DNA of 64,000 bases. Source: JADLHS01 sp039806955. Its GTDB lineage: Bacteria; Verrucomicrobiota; Verrucomicrobiia; Limisphaerales; JADLHS01. The position numbers were made by a program, and so were the translations under genes. The notes beneath the pieces are model-generated. The model was not told where the DNA came from, made no database searches, and worked only from the letters and a program-made list of their open reading frames with translations. Below, one piece after another: positions 50,117-58,522 of the stretch; within the stretch, counting starts at the first letter, position 1, and each line of letters starts with the position of its first letter. Where the stretch lies: contig JBDHQI010000002.1 of the NCBI GenBank assembly GCA_039806955.1, forward strand, positions 62,001 to 126,000. The letters are read 5' to 3'.

Positions 50117-51466
50117 TTAACGGGTTTGATCCAGAAACGCCGGACGACCGTCGCTGCCCGGTTGTGAACCCTCCTGCAAATCCGGCCGACCATCGTGGTC
50201 GCCGTCCAGCCTGGTGAGATCAAGGAAAACCGCCGGTCGCTGATAAGCCTCGTCGCTCGGTCCGGCGTAGGTGACCCAGAGGCGCAGTGCCGTTGCGTCA
50301 AAAACAGTGTTCATTACGTTGCCGCCGCGAATCGGAATCGAGCAAGCCAGTTGCATCATGCGTTCGCCGTCGAACTTGCCGTAGTTTTGGCGCAGCGTTG
50401 GGAACGCGCCGCGCCCTTCGTCGTTGTAAACCACGTTTGCCAGCACATTCGGGGCAAACTCATCCGTCGGGTCGTTGTCGCGCCAGATGCGGATTTGGTC
50501 GGCAACCGGCTCGGGACTGTGGGCGCGGATTTTGACAGCGCACTTTTCCGCTCGCCCATCGCCAAACACGAAATGATAGCGCTTGGTCATGGGCTGTTGC
50601 TTGAAGATGTCCAGTGCGCCCGACAGGGCGGGAGCGTCGTAAAGCACCGTGCGGAACCACGCCGTGAAATGCGGGGCCTGGAGGAAATACGGCATCTCGC
50701 GTTCGGGTGAATCGCCCATTTCCGAGAGCGCGATGCCCGCCGCGTTCATGCCGCAATTCGCCCCGATGATTCCGGCGAACGTGGGCAGGACATGCGCGTG
50801 GCCGATTGTCGGCAGATAAACCACCAGCGCGGGAAAATTGTGCGCGCCGACCTCGAGATTCCAATCCAGGTTGCGCGTTTGATACAGATGCCCATCCGCG
50901 CTGGCTTTGCCCCAGACGGCAACCGCGCTGCACGAATACGGCATCAACAGCGGCAAACAATGCGCGTATTGCAGCGCGCGAATGGGCACTTCCGCGCCCG
51001 CCGCCAGCCCGGCCAGTTCCTGGACGAAGCGCGGATCGCTGAACGCGGACGTTGTGGCCCAGGTCTGGTCCAACTGCTCGTCGGCAATTTTGAGCTGTTG
51101 CTTGAATCCCGCCACGGCCGCCGGGACGAAGCGCTGGATTTCCGGCTTCAACAAGTGACCAAGGTGCCAACCCATTTGATACGGAGTGCCACCAACCACA
51201 ACCACTGGCACGCGTGCCACACCATTTGTCAGCAGCAATCGGTAGCCGCCACCACCCACGTTGGAATTTTCCGAACTGACCGCGGCTGTCGCTCCTCCGA
51301 TGATGGCCGTTTCCTTCTCCGAGTCGGCCGTCAACAAGTGAACGCCAACGATCCAGGTGAAGAGAAAAGCGCCAACGCGCAATGGCTTGGTCAACGGGTG
51401 AGCCCGGCCGTGGAAAGTTGCGGGAATAAGGTTGCGGATCACTTTTTTCAGCGCGTTAATATTCAT
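50117..51466 (-). CDS. C45-type (acyltransferase-like) Ntn hydrolase
   Basis: The 449-residue protein has a membrane or signal segment at ~32-47 (AFLFTWIVGVHLLT). The central region has YSCSAVAVWGKASADGHLYQTRNLDW at about 175-200, which is the conserved core of peptidase C45 (acyl-CoA:6-APA acyltransferase and linear amide hydrolases). The Cys of CSAVAV is the expected N-terminal nucleophile after self-cleavage. GANCGMNAAGIALSEM and GDGRAEKCAVKI are consistent. The C-terminus ends with a Ca2+-binding-like DGDHDGRPD segment. The substrate is unknown. Confidence 0.75.
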   Translation of the reverse strand: MNINALKKVIRNLIPATFHGRAHPLTKPLRVGAFLFTWIVGVHLLTADSEKETAIIGGATAAVSSENSNVGGGGYRLLLTNGVARVPVVVVGGTPYQMGWHLGHLLKPEIQRFVPAAVAGFKQQLKIADEQLDQTWATTSAFSDPRFVQELAGLAAGAEVPIRALQYAHCLPLLMPYSCSAVAVWGKASADGHLYQTRNLDWNLEVGAHNFPALVVYLPTIGHAHVLPTFAGIIGANCGMNAAGIALSEMGDSPEREMPYFLQAPHFTAWFRTVLYDAPALSGALDIFKQQPMTKRYHFVFGDGRAEKCAVKIRAHSPEPVADQIRIWRDNDPTDEFAPNVLANVVYNDEGRGAFPTLRQNYGKFDGERMMQLACSIPIRGGNVMNTVFDATALRLWVTYAGPSDEAYQRPAVFLDLTRLDGDHDGRPDLQEGSQPGSDGRPAFLDQTR

Positions 51467-51885
51467 CGGATGATTGTGGCGCTGTGGCTTAACAATTCTC
51501 GACCAAACTCGTCAAGCCCCAACGCAAAATCCTCGCGACTTTTCAGTGGCGCGCGAACGATCTCAGTCCTGACGGCTTGCGTTCGCTCGAGTGAAACGCG
51601 CCAACGTCCACTCAACCCGATGCCGGCCAGCGCCGGAACGGAGCGCGATATTGATGTCGCTTCAGTGCGTCAACCCGAAGGGGCGTTCGCACCGGGACCA
51701 GCCCATTGGCACCTGTTCCGCTGAAGCGGGCTGTCGCTTGTGCGCCCAACCCGGTTTCTCTGCATCGTTCGTAAGCCTTCAACCTCGACCGGAGTGATGC
51801 GGATATGGGACGCCCATGGGGCGTTGCTTTAAATTTTGAGGCGAGGCAACAAAAGCCGCGCGCCCTGGTGCTTGGTCAGCCCGGA
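51467..51885. other. Gap without supported gene
   Basis: These 419 bases lie between the C45 peptidase and the stress-protein gene. A plus-strand open frame (51591-51797) starts MKRANVHSTRCRPAPERSA, similar to repetitive 'NVQRPTS'-type junk frames common in verrucomicrobial genomes, but I cannot support it as a gene. A short degenerate relation to dispersed intergenic repeats is possible. No promoter or terminator was identified. Confidence 0.3.
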
Positions 51886-53226
51886 CTATTTGGGGACGAC
51901 GAGCACCGGATGAGGGCTGCGCCGCATCACACCTTCAGTGGTCGAGCCGAGCAGTTTCTTTTTCAATCCGGATCGGCCACGCGAGCCGAGACAGATCAAA
52001 CTGGCGCTGAAACGTTCGGCGGCCTGACAGATGGCCAGGTCCGGATGTTGGTGTTCGGCCACTTCAACGCGCGTTTTGATGCCGCGTTTTTCCGCTTCCT
52101 TGGGAATCAACGCCTGCAATTGGGTTTTCAGCTTTTGTTTGCGTTTGTCCTGCGGGCCGCCGTTGGCCGGAGTTGACGCTTGAAACACGTTGGCGGGCGG
52201 AATGATGTGGACCAGGCAAACTTCGCCGCCGCGCGGCACGACGCCATAGGCGTAGGCAATGGCGCGATTGGCCGGTTTGGAAAAATCCGTTGGCACCAAC
52301 ACGCGGCGGTAGCTGGGAAGCTGGCCGCGATTCAAATCCACTTCCTCCGGCGCGGGAACACACACAAGGTTCGTGACGGTGCGGTGCAGCACGTTGCGCG
52401 AGACCGAGCCGAGCCAAAAGCGGCTCAGCCCCTGACGTTGATTCGTACCCAGAACAATCAGATCGGCGGATTCCGCGTTGGCCAGTTCAACGAGCTTCTC
52501 CTCGACTGGTCCCCAACTCGAGACGATGCGCAATTCCGGCAGGCCCATGCCAAACGCTTCGGTGCAGCGTTCTTTCAGATCGCGTTCCAGCATGGCGCGC
52601 ACTTCGGGTTCGTTTTCCGTCAATCCGCTGTGACCGCCGATGCCGAAGCGCCAGGTTTCTTTGGGCGGCCAGGAAATGTAAGCAATCACCGTGCGGCAGA
52701 CGCCGATTTCCTTCAGTGTCGCCACCCATTCCAGCGCGGCGTCCGAGCTGGGCGAAAAATCGTAACCGACAAACACGTTGAGTTTGCGCTTGCCTTTGGC
52801 CCAGGCAATCAACCGGTCGTGATCGCGTACGACGAGCGTGGGCACCTTTGAAAGTTGGGCGGTTTTCTCCGCCACGCTGCCGACTAGCCAGCGACTTGGT
52901 GCAATCCGCCCGATGCTGGAGACCACAATCAAATCCGCATGGTTGGTTGAGGCTTCGTTGACCAATACTTCCTGCGGACGGCCAAGGATCATTTTTTCCG
53001 TCACTTCCGCGCCGGCCGCGCGGAGTCGGGTCGCTTCCTTGCCCAGCTTGCGCCGGAGCCGGGCGTACACTTCATCCACGCCTTCTTTGGAGAGGAATTC
53101 CAGGCTGGCCGGTTCGAGTCCATGCACCAGCTCGAGCGGGGTTTTGGCGCGCGCGGCCATGGCGGCGGCGACATCCGCGGCGGCGGCGGCGTGTATCGAG
53201 AAATCAGTTCCACATACAATTTTCAT
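51886..53226 (-). CDS. Triple universal stress protein
   Basis: The 446-residue protein contains three Usp domains in tandem: residues 1-134 (MKIVCGTDFS to VPTLVVRD), ~147-291 (LNVFVGYDFS to VTNLVCVPA), and ~307-446 (RRVLVPTDFS to HPVLVVPK). The first and third have the ATP-loop-like pattern (SIGRIAPSRWLVGSVAEK; GSRGRSGLKKKLLGSTTE), while the second has GTNQRQGLSRFWLGSVSR. Most Usp proteins have one or two domains. It has no membrane segments and should be a cytoplasmic nucleotide-binding stress protein. Confidence 0.9.
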   Translation of the reverse strand: MKIVCGTDFSIHAAAAADVAAAMAARAKTPLELVHGLEPASLEFLSKEGVDEVYARLRRKLGKEATRLRAAGAEVTEKMILGRPQEVLVNEASTNHADLIVVSSIGRIAPSRWLVGSVAEKTAQLSKVPTLVVRDHDRLIAWAKGKRKLNVFVGYDFSPSSDAALEWVATLKEIGVCRTVIAYISWPPKETWRFGIGGHSGLTENEPEVRAMLERDLKERCTEAFGMGLPELRIVSSWGPVEEKLVELANAESADLIVLGTNQRQGLSRFWLGSVSRNVLHRTVTNLVCVPAPEEVDLNRGQLPSYRRVLVPTDFSKPANRAIAYAYGVVPRGGEVCLVHIIPPANVFQASTPANGGPQDKRKQKLKTQLQALIPKEAEKRGIKTRVEVAEHQHPDLAICQAAERFSASLICLGSRGRSGLKKKLLGSTTEGVMRRSPHPVLVVPK

Positions 53227-53765
53227 ATTGGCCTCCAGTCTTGATGGCCGCCCGCTGGGCTGCCGGTTCGATTTGGTTTTATTTGGTCGTCAGAGGAAGG
53301 TGACGGGCGTGACGTTTCAATGAAAGCAGAACAAATTGGCTGCCAGCGCCGTCCGCTCCTCACTGCGGTTCGGCGACTGAAGCGGTTATTTTCACCGGCG
53401 ATGTTCATCTTGATTTTTCCGGTAATGGTTTTGATCCACTCCGCTCGCGCCACTCCAACTTCCAACCTCGCGATGCGCGTTCATTGTGTGTTCAAGGCGA
53501 TTCGCAATTCAATCTCTTTTTAGCGTAAGTGATGCCACAAGGTGAAAGTGAATGATTCGCCTAATGTCGCGAGCGTTTGATGTCGTTATGCAGCCGCGCG
53601 TGGAGGAACAGAACCTTTTGTTTCGGCAGCGGATTGATTTGTGCCGCTGCGGGGTGTTGCAGTGCTGGCTTGGGGTTGAGTGCGCACATGATTGCTTGTG
53701 GCGTGGTTGATTTCTGGAGTGGACGCAACATTGCACCGGTGCGCGCCGTGGCTTAGTTTCGCCGG
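53227..53765. other. Gap without supported gene
   Basis: These 539 bases lie between two divergent genes. A plus-strand frame at 53320-53523 starts like a signal peptide (LFSPAMFILIFPVMVLIHSARA) but ends soon after. It may be the remnant of a lost exported-protein gene, but there is too little to call. Promoters for both neighbours should be here. Confidence 0.3.
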
Positions 53766-54446
53766 ATGTTGACTTCTTCTGTGAAGGTTCGCGCGGTCGG
53801 ATCGCGACTGGCTTGGTTGGGACTTTACGCGGTGGCGATGGGATTGCTCGAAGCCATCTGCGTGATTTATCTGCGCCGGTTGCTTCCAATTGAAACGGGT
53901 GCGGAAGCCTCGCCATTGGAGCGGTTGCGGATTGAACTCATCCGGGAAGCTGTCACCCTGGTGATGCTCGGTGCAGTGGCGTGGTTGGCGGCGGACAACT
54001 TTCGTTTGCGGGTGGGCTGCTTTTTCTACGCGTTTGGCATCTGGGACATTTTTTATTATGCGGGGCTTTGGTGGCTGGCGGGTTGGCCGGAATCATTGCT
54101 CACCTGGGATTGTTTGTTTCTGATTCCCGTGCCGTGGTACGGTCCGGTTTTAGCGCCGGTGCTGATCAGCGTTTACTTCATCGTTGGATGCGGCTGGCTT
54201 CATGCACGGGAAGTTCACGGGATGCCGCTTCGATTTTCCCTCCGCTTGGTTACCGCCCAACTCCTCGCGTTCGTAATTTGGTATGGCTCGTTCGTCAAGG
54301 ATTCAAGCCACATCCGCACGCACGGTTATGATGGAGTCAGCTACTCTTGGCTGCTGTTGGGATTGGGCGCGTTGGTGGGGCTGACCGGATTTTTTATGGC
54401 TTCACGGCCAGCTCCCGTTCGCGGCGCGGAAGGTGCCCGCGTCTAA
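53766..54446 (+). CDS. Integral membrane protein of unknown function
   Basis: The 226-residue protein has about six helices (LGLYAVAMGLLEAICVIYL, ALVMLGAVAWLAA-like, FFYAFGIWDIFYYAGLWWL, VLISVYFIVGCGWLH, LLAFVIWYGSF, LLLGLGALVGLTGFF). It has a short extracytoplasmic His (KDSSHIRTHGYDGVSY). The first ATG is the only good start. I recognise no family. It ends six bases before the amidohydrolase's stop, converging. Confidence 0.6.
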   Translation: MLTSSVKVRAVGSRLAWLGLYAVAMGLLEAICVIYLRRLLPIETGAEASPLERLRIELIREAVTLVMLGAVAWLAADNFRLRVGCFFYAFGIWDIFYYAGLWWLAGWPESLLTWDCLFLIPVPWYGPVLAPVLISVYFIVGCGWLHAREVHGMPLRFSLRLVTAQLLAFVIWYGSFVKDSSHIRTHGYDGVSYSWLLLGLGALVGLTGFFMASRPAPVRGAEGARV

Positions 54447-54452
54447 ATCCGC

Positions 54453-56267
54453 CTACTCGACAAACTCCAACATGCCGAATTTTTCCGGCTTGTGAAAGGT
54501 GCTGCTCAGCGTCGGACTGAACGCCAGACCCGCGCGATTGGCAATATCGCCCCGATACAGTCCGATGCGCCATTGGGTGCCGGCCTTGGGTTGGGTCGGG
54601 GCGAGTGAGCTGAGCGGGATGCGCATTTTGCAGGTCCAAACCTTGGCTTTGCGATCCACTCGCACCGCCGTCTGAAAACCACTGCTCCAGGCAAAGTCGC
54701 GCCAGCCGTGGTTCAGCGTCAAATCGAGTTTTTCGTTGGTCGGCGCCACCTGAAGTTCCACATAGCGATGCAGGTCATTCGGATCGCCGGCAATAAACGC
54801 TTCCACCACATCGCGATCCCAGAGGCTCACGCCCGGCTCGTCCATATTGTGGCGTTCGCGGTCAAATTGGGCCGGCTCAAATTGCGTGAGCTTCGTGTAC
54901 GGACATTCATAGCGCAAATATAGCGCCTTGGCTGACCACAACGCGCGAACGGTTGTGGCGAGTTCCGGTCGCGCCGCGTAATCCTTGGCCTGATATTCCA
55001 GCGTCACGGGTGAGGTGGTTTGCCAGAGCGTTTCGTCGGTTTGCTGCGCGGGATCAAAATCCTGACTGATGCGGCGCGCTTGAAGGTGCGGCAACGGCAT
55101 TGAGCGACCGAGTAACTGGCGTGCGTTATCAAAATAAATTTTACGCAAAACGCTCGCGGGCAGTCCGATGGAGCTGATGGTCCAATCGCCCTGGATGGGG
55201 GTCATGTGCGGCCAATTTTTATCGCGCGTTTCCAACCAACGCCATTCCTTGAGGAAGAACATTTCGGCGTCCGCCTCGGAGGGGGGCGGTTCGGAGCCGC
55301 TCGAACCCAGAATCATGCGACTGGACAGCGATTGAAAATCCGTGCCGAAGAGAATGCGATCCTGATACTTCACGAACAGGCGATGGACGCGGTCGGGATC
55401 GTGCCGTCCGATCTCGGGAATCCGCGCTGCCAGGTCCGCGTAGAGGTTCGGATGGCGGGCGAGGGCAGCGTCCACCCAATCCAGTTCTTCCGCGTTATTG
55501 GCAAAATGCACGCAAACGAACTTGGTGTGCGGATGTTTGGCGACGACATTCAGCATCGCCTCCAGAATTTCGTGAAAGGCGGGAAACTTGTTCGTATCGC
55601 CAAACCACCAACTCGGATGATCTTTTAATTCCGCCCAGCGTTCATTCTGTTCGTTGTAAGGTTCAAAGAACGCCTTGGGATCACCGACGTGCAAGCTGAC
55701 TGGCATGTCCAATTCGCCCAGGCGTTTCCACATCGGGTCCAGTTTGGGATCATCAATCTTGATGAGCTTTCCCGCGCCATCGCGCAAAAACAGACCCAGG
55801 CGTTTCCATTCCTTCAATCCAGCGGCGCCGAGTTCGTGACCGCGCTCGACCTGCCGCACAGCTTGCTCGGCGAAGTCAGGTTGATCCCAATTTTTGTAAT
55901 CCAGATTCATGTATTGAATCCAACGTCCGGGATGTCGCTCCTCTTGTAATTGCCGGTTGCGCTCGAAGCTGCTCGGGGCGCCGTTCGGATCGGGAGTGAC
56001 CGTGCCCGGCGTCAAATCCACGCCGATGCCGATACCGGACCGATCCATCACCCGGATGGCTTGATCCAGCAGCGCGGGCGTGTATTGCAGATGCTGGTGC
56101 ATATCAATAATCCGCCGCTCGATCCGCCATTGATCGGCCTGCCGCTGCGCCTCCGTGTCATCAGATTTAGCCAGACCGTTCGAAGCGCCGAGGAAACTGA
56201 TCCACAGCGCACAAAGCGCGTTGGCCCAGCGATGCATGGGTTGGGATTGATGTCGTTTGATTCGCAT
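54453..56267 (-). CDS. Exported amidohydrolase fused to CBM9-like domain
   Basis: From ATG 56267 the protein is 604 residues with a signal peptide (ALCALWISFLGASNGLAKS). Residues ~50-395 form an amidohydrolase-2 barrel (PF04909): metal site IDMHQHLQ at about 55, SLHVGDPKAFFEP, FVCVHFANNAEELDWVDAAL, and ILFGTDFQSL. Residues ~405-604 are a CBM9/DOMON-like beta sandwich (ALYLRYECPY, DVVEAFIAGDPNDLHRYVELQV, KVWTCKMRIPL). The pair suggests a hydrolase or decarboxylase of small aromatic or glycan-linked substrates tied to a sugar-binding module. ATGs at 56294 and 56237 are alternative starts. Confidence 0.75.
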   Translation of the reverse strand: MRIKRHQSQPMHRWANALCALWISFLGASNGLAKSDDTEAQRQADQWRIERRIIDMHQHLQYTPALLDQAIRVMDRSGIGIGVDLTPGTVTPDPNGAPSSFERNRQLQEERHPGRWIQYMNLDYKNWDQPDFAEQAVRQVERGHELGAAGLKEWKRLGLFLRDGAGKLIKIDDPKLDPMWKRLGELDMPVSLHVGDPKAFFEPYNEQNERWAELKDHPSWWFGDTNKFPAFHEILEAMLNVVAKHPHTKFVCVHFANNAEELDWVDAALARHPNLYADLAARIPEIGRHDPDRVHRLFVKYQDRILFGTDFQSLSSRMILGSSGSEPPPSEADAEMFFLKEWRWLETRDKNWPHMTPIQGDWTISSIGLPASVLRKIYFDNARQLLGRSMPLPHLQARRISQDFDPAQQTDETLWQTTSPVTLEYQAKDYAARPELATTVRALWSAKALYLRYECPYTKLTQFEPAQFDRERHNMDEPGVSLWDRDVVEAFIAGDPNDLHRYVELQVAPTNEKLDLTLNHGWRDFAWSSGFQTAVRVDRKAKVWTCKMRIPLSSLAPTQPKAGTQWRIGLYRGDIANRAGLAFSPTLSSTFHKPEKFGMLEFVE

Positions 56268-56394
56268 GATCCGGTTCGGAAGCGAGAGCGTCATGCGCGG
56301 GAGTTTAAGGATTGGTGTCGTTGCGTCCAGATTGGAGATTGGGTTGCCATGATGAACCCAAGCCCCCAATCGTCATCTTGAGACCAACAAATGA

Positions 56395-56663
56395 AATGTC
56401 GCGTTAACCTTGGCGGGCAATGAGAAGCATGAACACAATTATCCTTTCGGCTACCCGGGGCCGATTGATTTGGCCTGGACGATCCCCGACGATCGGTTGG
56501 TGCTGGACTAACCGGCGGAGCAGGGCGGGTTGTGGGCAGCGCAGAGCAACTCCTGGACATCGGCTTAACTGGTGAATGGCAGGTGGTGAGCAATGCCGTG
56601 CCGCCTTTTAGCGTTGCCATTGATCCGGCCAATCCGGCAGTATTTTTCCGGTTGAGGTACTAG
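56395..56663 (+). pseudogene. Frameshifted C-terminal tail of an exported protein
   Basis: One frame reads ALTLAGNEKHEHNYPFGYPG to WTIPDDRLVLD and stops at 56509. A second frame, entering at about 56499, reads VVGSAEQLLDIGLTGEWQVV to NPAVFFRLRY and ends at TAG 56661. Together they look like the linker plus the FFRL-type module seen at the C-termini of the exported proteins in this window. A single-base shift near 56499 plus loss of the upstream gene would explain it. Confidence 0.55.
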
Positions 56664-56816
56664 TTGGTTGGTGTGGAGTTCGGCGGGTGGCAGGGATGCC
56701 ATCCGCTGTTTTTCTTTTCCAACCCTGCCGGTAATTTCATCACGCCAGCGTCGTCGGGTTGCAAACTCGACAGGTGGCGCATACGTCGTTACTTTGCCCC
56801 GTGGTTGCCGATTGCC

Positions 56817-57662
56817 ATGAGCGTGCCACTTCAATTCAGGTTGCTTTGCAGTACCGCGCTGATGTTGACCTGCATTGGGGTCTGCTTCAGTGGGGCGGCG
56901 GATTCAAGCGACGCGACGCTCGCGATCACCCCCAATCAATCTCTTCTGCCGGCGGCGGTGGATTTGCGCCCCAGGTTCGAAGCGTGGCAATTGTCGCCAC
57001 GCCGTCAGGGCGCGCGCCCGACCTGTTCGGTTTTCACCTATATCGGCGCACTGGAATTTGCCGCCGCCAGCCAAACGCGCCACGGGGAATTGTTCAGTGT
57101 GGATTTTCTCAATTGGGCTGCGAATCAGACGCGTCGGAATCGGCGCGATGGCGGTTTCTTTTCCGATTTCGAACGGGGTTTCGCGCGGTTTGGTGTGTGT
57201 CGCGAGGACTTCATGCCTTACACTTCGGAGTTCGAGTCGGCGCGCAAACCGGAAGCTGCCGCGCAAACGGATGCGCAGCAGAAGCTCGACCTGCGATTGC
57301 GCACGCATTGGATCAAACGCTGGAATCCCACCACCGGATTGAGCGATGCGGAGTTGGCTCTGCTAAAAAAAACCTTGGCCGCCGGCTGGCCAGTGTGCGG
57401 TGGATTCCGCTGGCCGCAACGGGAACGCTGGCAGGCGGAGGTGTTACAGATGTGTCCACCCGATCAAGTCTTTGACGGGCACAGCATTTTACTCGTGGGC
57501 TACCGCGATGGCGCCAAGCCGGATGAAGGCGTATTATTGTTCCGCAACTCAGCTGGTCCTTCCCGAGATGGCCAGATGCCTTACGAATACGCCCGCGCTT
57601 ACATGAACGACGCCTTATGGATTCAGCCGGAGCCAACACCAAACGGAACCGATGCGAAATAA
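56817..57662 (+). CDS. Exported papain-family (C1) cysteine protease
   Basis: The 281-residue protein has a signal peptide (LLCSTALMLTCIGVCFSGA). The catalytic set of peptidase C1 is visible: Cys in RPTCSVF at about 69, His in FDGHSILLVGY at about 221, and Asn in LFRNSAG at about 243. A Gln (SPRRQGARPTC) precedes the Cys, as in papain's oxyanion hole. No propeptide is evident. Family members are lysosomal-type proteases in eukaryotes and secreted in bacteria. It is followed by an IS630 remnant. Confidence 0.82.
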   Translation: MSVPLQFRLLCSTALMLTCIGVCFSGAADSSDATLAITPNQSLLPAAVDLRPRFEAWQLSPRRQGARPTCSVFTYIGALEFAAASQTRHGELFSVDFLNWAANQTRRNRRDGGFFSDFERGFARFGVCREDFMPYTSEFESARKPEAAAQTDAQQKLDLRLRTHWIKRWNPTTGLSDAELALLKKTLAAGWPVCGGFRWPQRERWQAEVLQMCPPDQVFDGHSILLVGYRDGAKPDEGVLLFRNSAGPSRDGQMPYEYARAYMNDALWIQPEPTPNGTDAK

Positions 57663-57729
57663 AATCACTCCAACTCCGTCTGAGTGGGCAGGATGGCAAA
57701 GAAACTGGCGGAGCATGAAAATATAGCAA

Positions 57730-57888
57730 TCAACAACACAGGCCCATATTGGTGATAAAAGGAAAGGAGTTGGCGGTGAGGAGCGGGTCTTTGCGTAGCC
57801 GGACCTTGAGGTTGCCCCAAAGATGTTCGATGGGATTGAGGTCCGTGGAATAGGTGGGCCAAAAGAACCACCGCCCTTTGGTGTAGCT
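57730..57888 (-). mobile_element. IS630-type transposase C-terminal remnant
   Basis: A minus-strand frame of 52 residues reads WFFWPTYSTDLNPIEHLWGN then LKVRLRKDPLLTANSF and stops at 57730. The STDLNPIEHLW motif holds the third acidic residue of the IS630/Tc1 DDE transposase. The preceding codon is a stop and no upstream DDE part was found, so only the 3' end survives. No terminal inverted repeat was identified. Confidence 0.7.
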
Positions 57889-57924
57889 TCAACCCGATGG
57901 AGCATCGTGAGGGACTGTGAAAGT

Positions 57925-58092
57925 GGGCGTTGGGCAAAGGAAACTGACAATTTGCTCCCATGGCAGCGGGGACTTGCCTTTAGCCTTGGAAAACTGGCAT
58001 CCAGCAAAAAGCCCCCTTCTCCCAAACAGGCGGCACAAGGAATCAAGATCGTTGAAGAAGCGAAGCGGCTTGGATTTAAATCCGAAGGATGA
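57925..58092 (+). pseudogene. C-terminal fragment of unknown gene directly upstream of vsr
   Basis: The open frame reads GRWAKETDNLLPWQRGLAFS then LGKLASSKKPPSPKQAAQGI and KRLGFKSEG, ending in TGA 58090-58092, six bases before the vsr start. It has the look of the extreme C-terminus of a larger protein, perhaps linked to restriction-modification or defence. The start appears to have been replaced by the IS630 remnant. Family not recognised. Confidence 0.4.
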
Positions 58093-58098
58093 TTTGCA

Positions 58099-58515
58099 GT
58101 GCCAGATGTCTTTACCAAAGCGAAACGTTCCGAAGTGATGTCCCGCATTCGCAGTCACGGTAACAAGGAAACCGAATTGGCCCTCGCCAGACTTTTCCGC
58201 CTGCACCGCATTACAGGCTGGCGGCGTCATGCCCCAATATTTGGAAAACCTGATTTTGTTTTTCGAAAGGAAGGTCTGGTGATTTTTGTTGATGGATGTT
58301 TTTGGCACAATTGTCCAAAACATTCCAACATGCCCGTAAATAACCGCGATTTTTGGCGGAAGAAACTCGGCGGAAATAAACGGCGGGATAAGCTCGTCAC
58401 AAAAACTTTGGAACAACAGGGATGGATTGTCATTCGCATTTGGGAGCATGATCTTGTAGGAATCGAACTCGACTTCATACAACAGATCAAAACGCTGCTG
58501 AACGCCGCCCGGTAG
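58099..58515 (+). CDS. vsr: Very short patch repair endonuclease
   Basis: The 138-residue protein has Vsr landmarks: MSRIRSHGNKETELALARL, a catalytic-metal region KPDFVFRKEGLVIFVDGCFW, and HNCPKH with zinc-binding His/Cys. Vsr nicks at T:G mismatches produced by cytosine methylation, usually beside a DNA cytosine methyltransferase. No methyltransferase is visible here. The start is GTG 58099, chosen because MPDVF fits the family N-terminus and overlaps closely with the upstream fragment. It converges with the fic gene. Confidence 0.88.
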   Translation: MPDVFTKAKRSEVMSRIRSHGNKETELALARLFRLHRITGWRRHAPIFGKPDFVFRKEGLVIFVDGCFWHNCPKHSNMPVNNRDFWRKKLGGNKRRDKLVTKTLEQQGWIVIRIWEHDLVGIELDFIQQIKTLLNAAR

Positions 58516-58522
58516 TCTCCCT

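Noticed and set aside
51591..51797. 68-codon plus-strand frame
   Set aside because: Looks like a low-complexity repeat-derived frame; not supportable as a gene.
53320..53523. 67-codon plus-strand frame with a hydrophobic stretch
   Set aside because: The mature part after the hydrophobic segment is too short and unrecognised; recorded as gap content.
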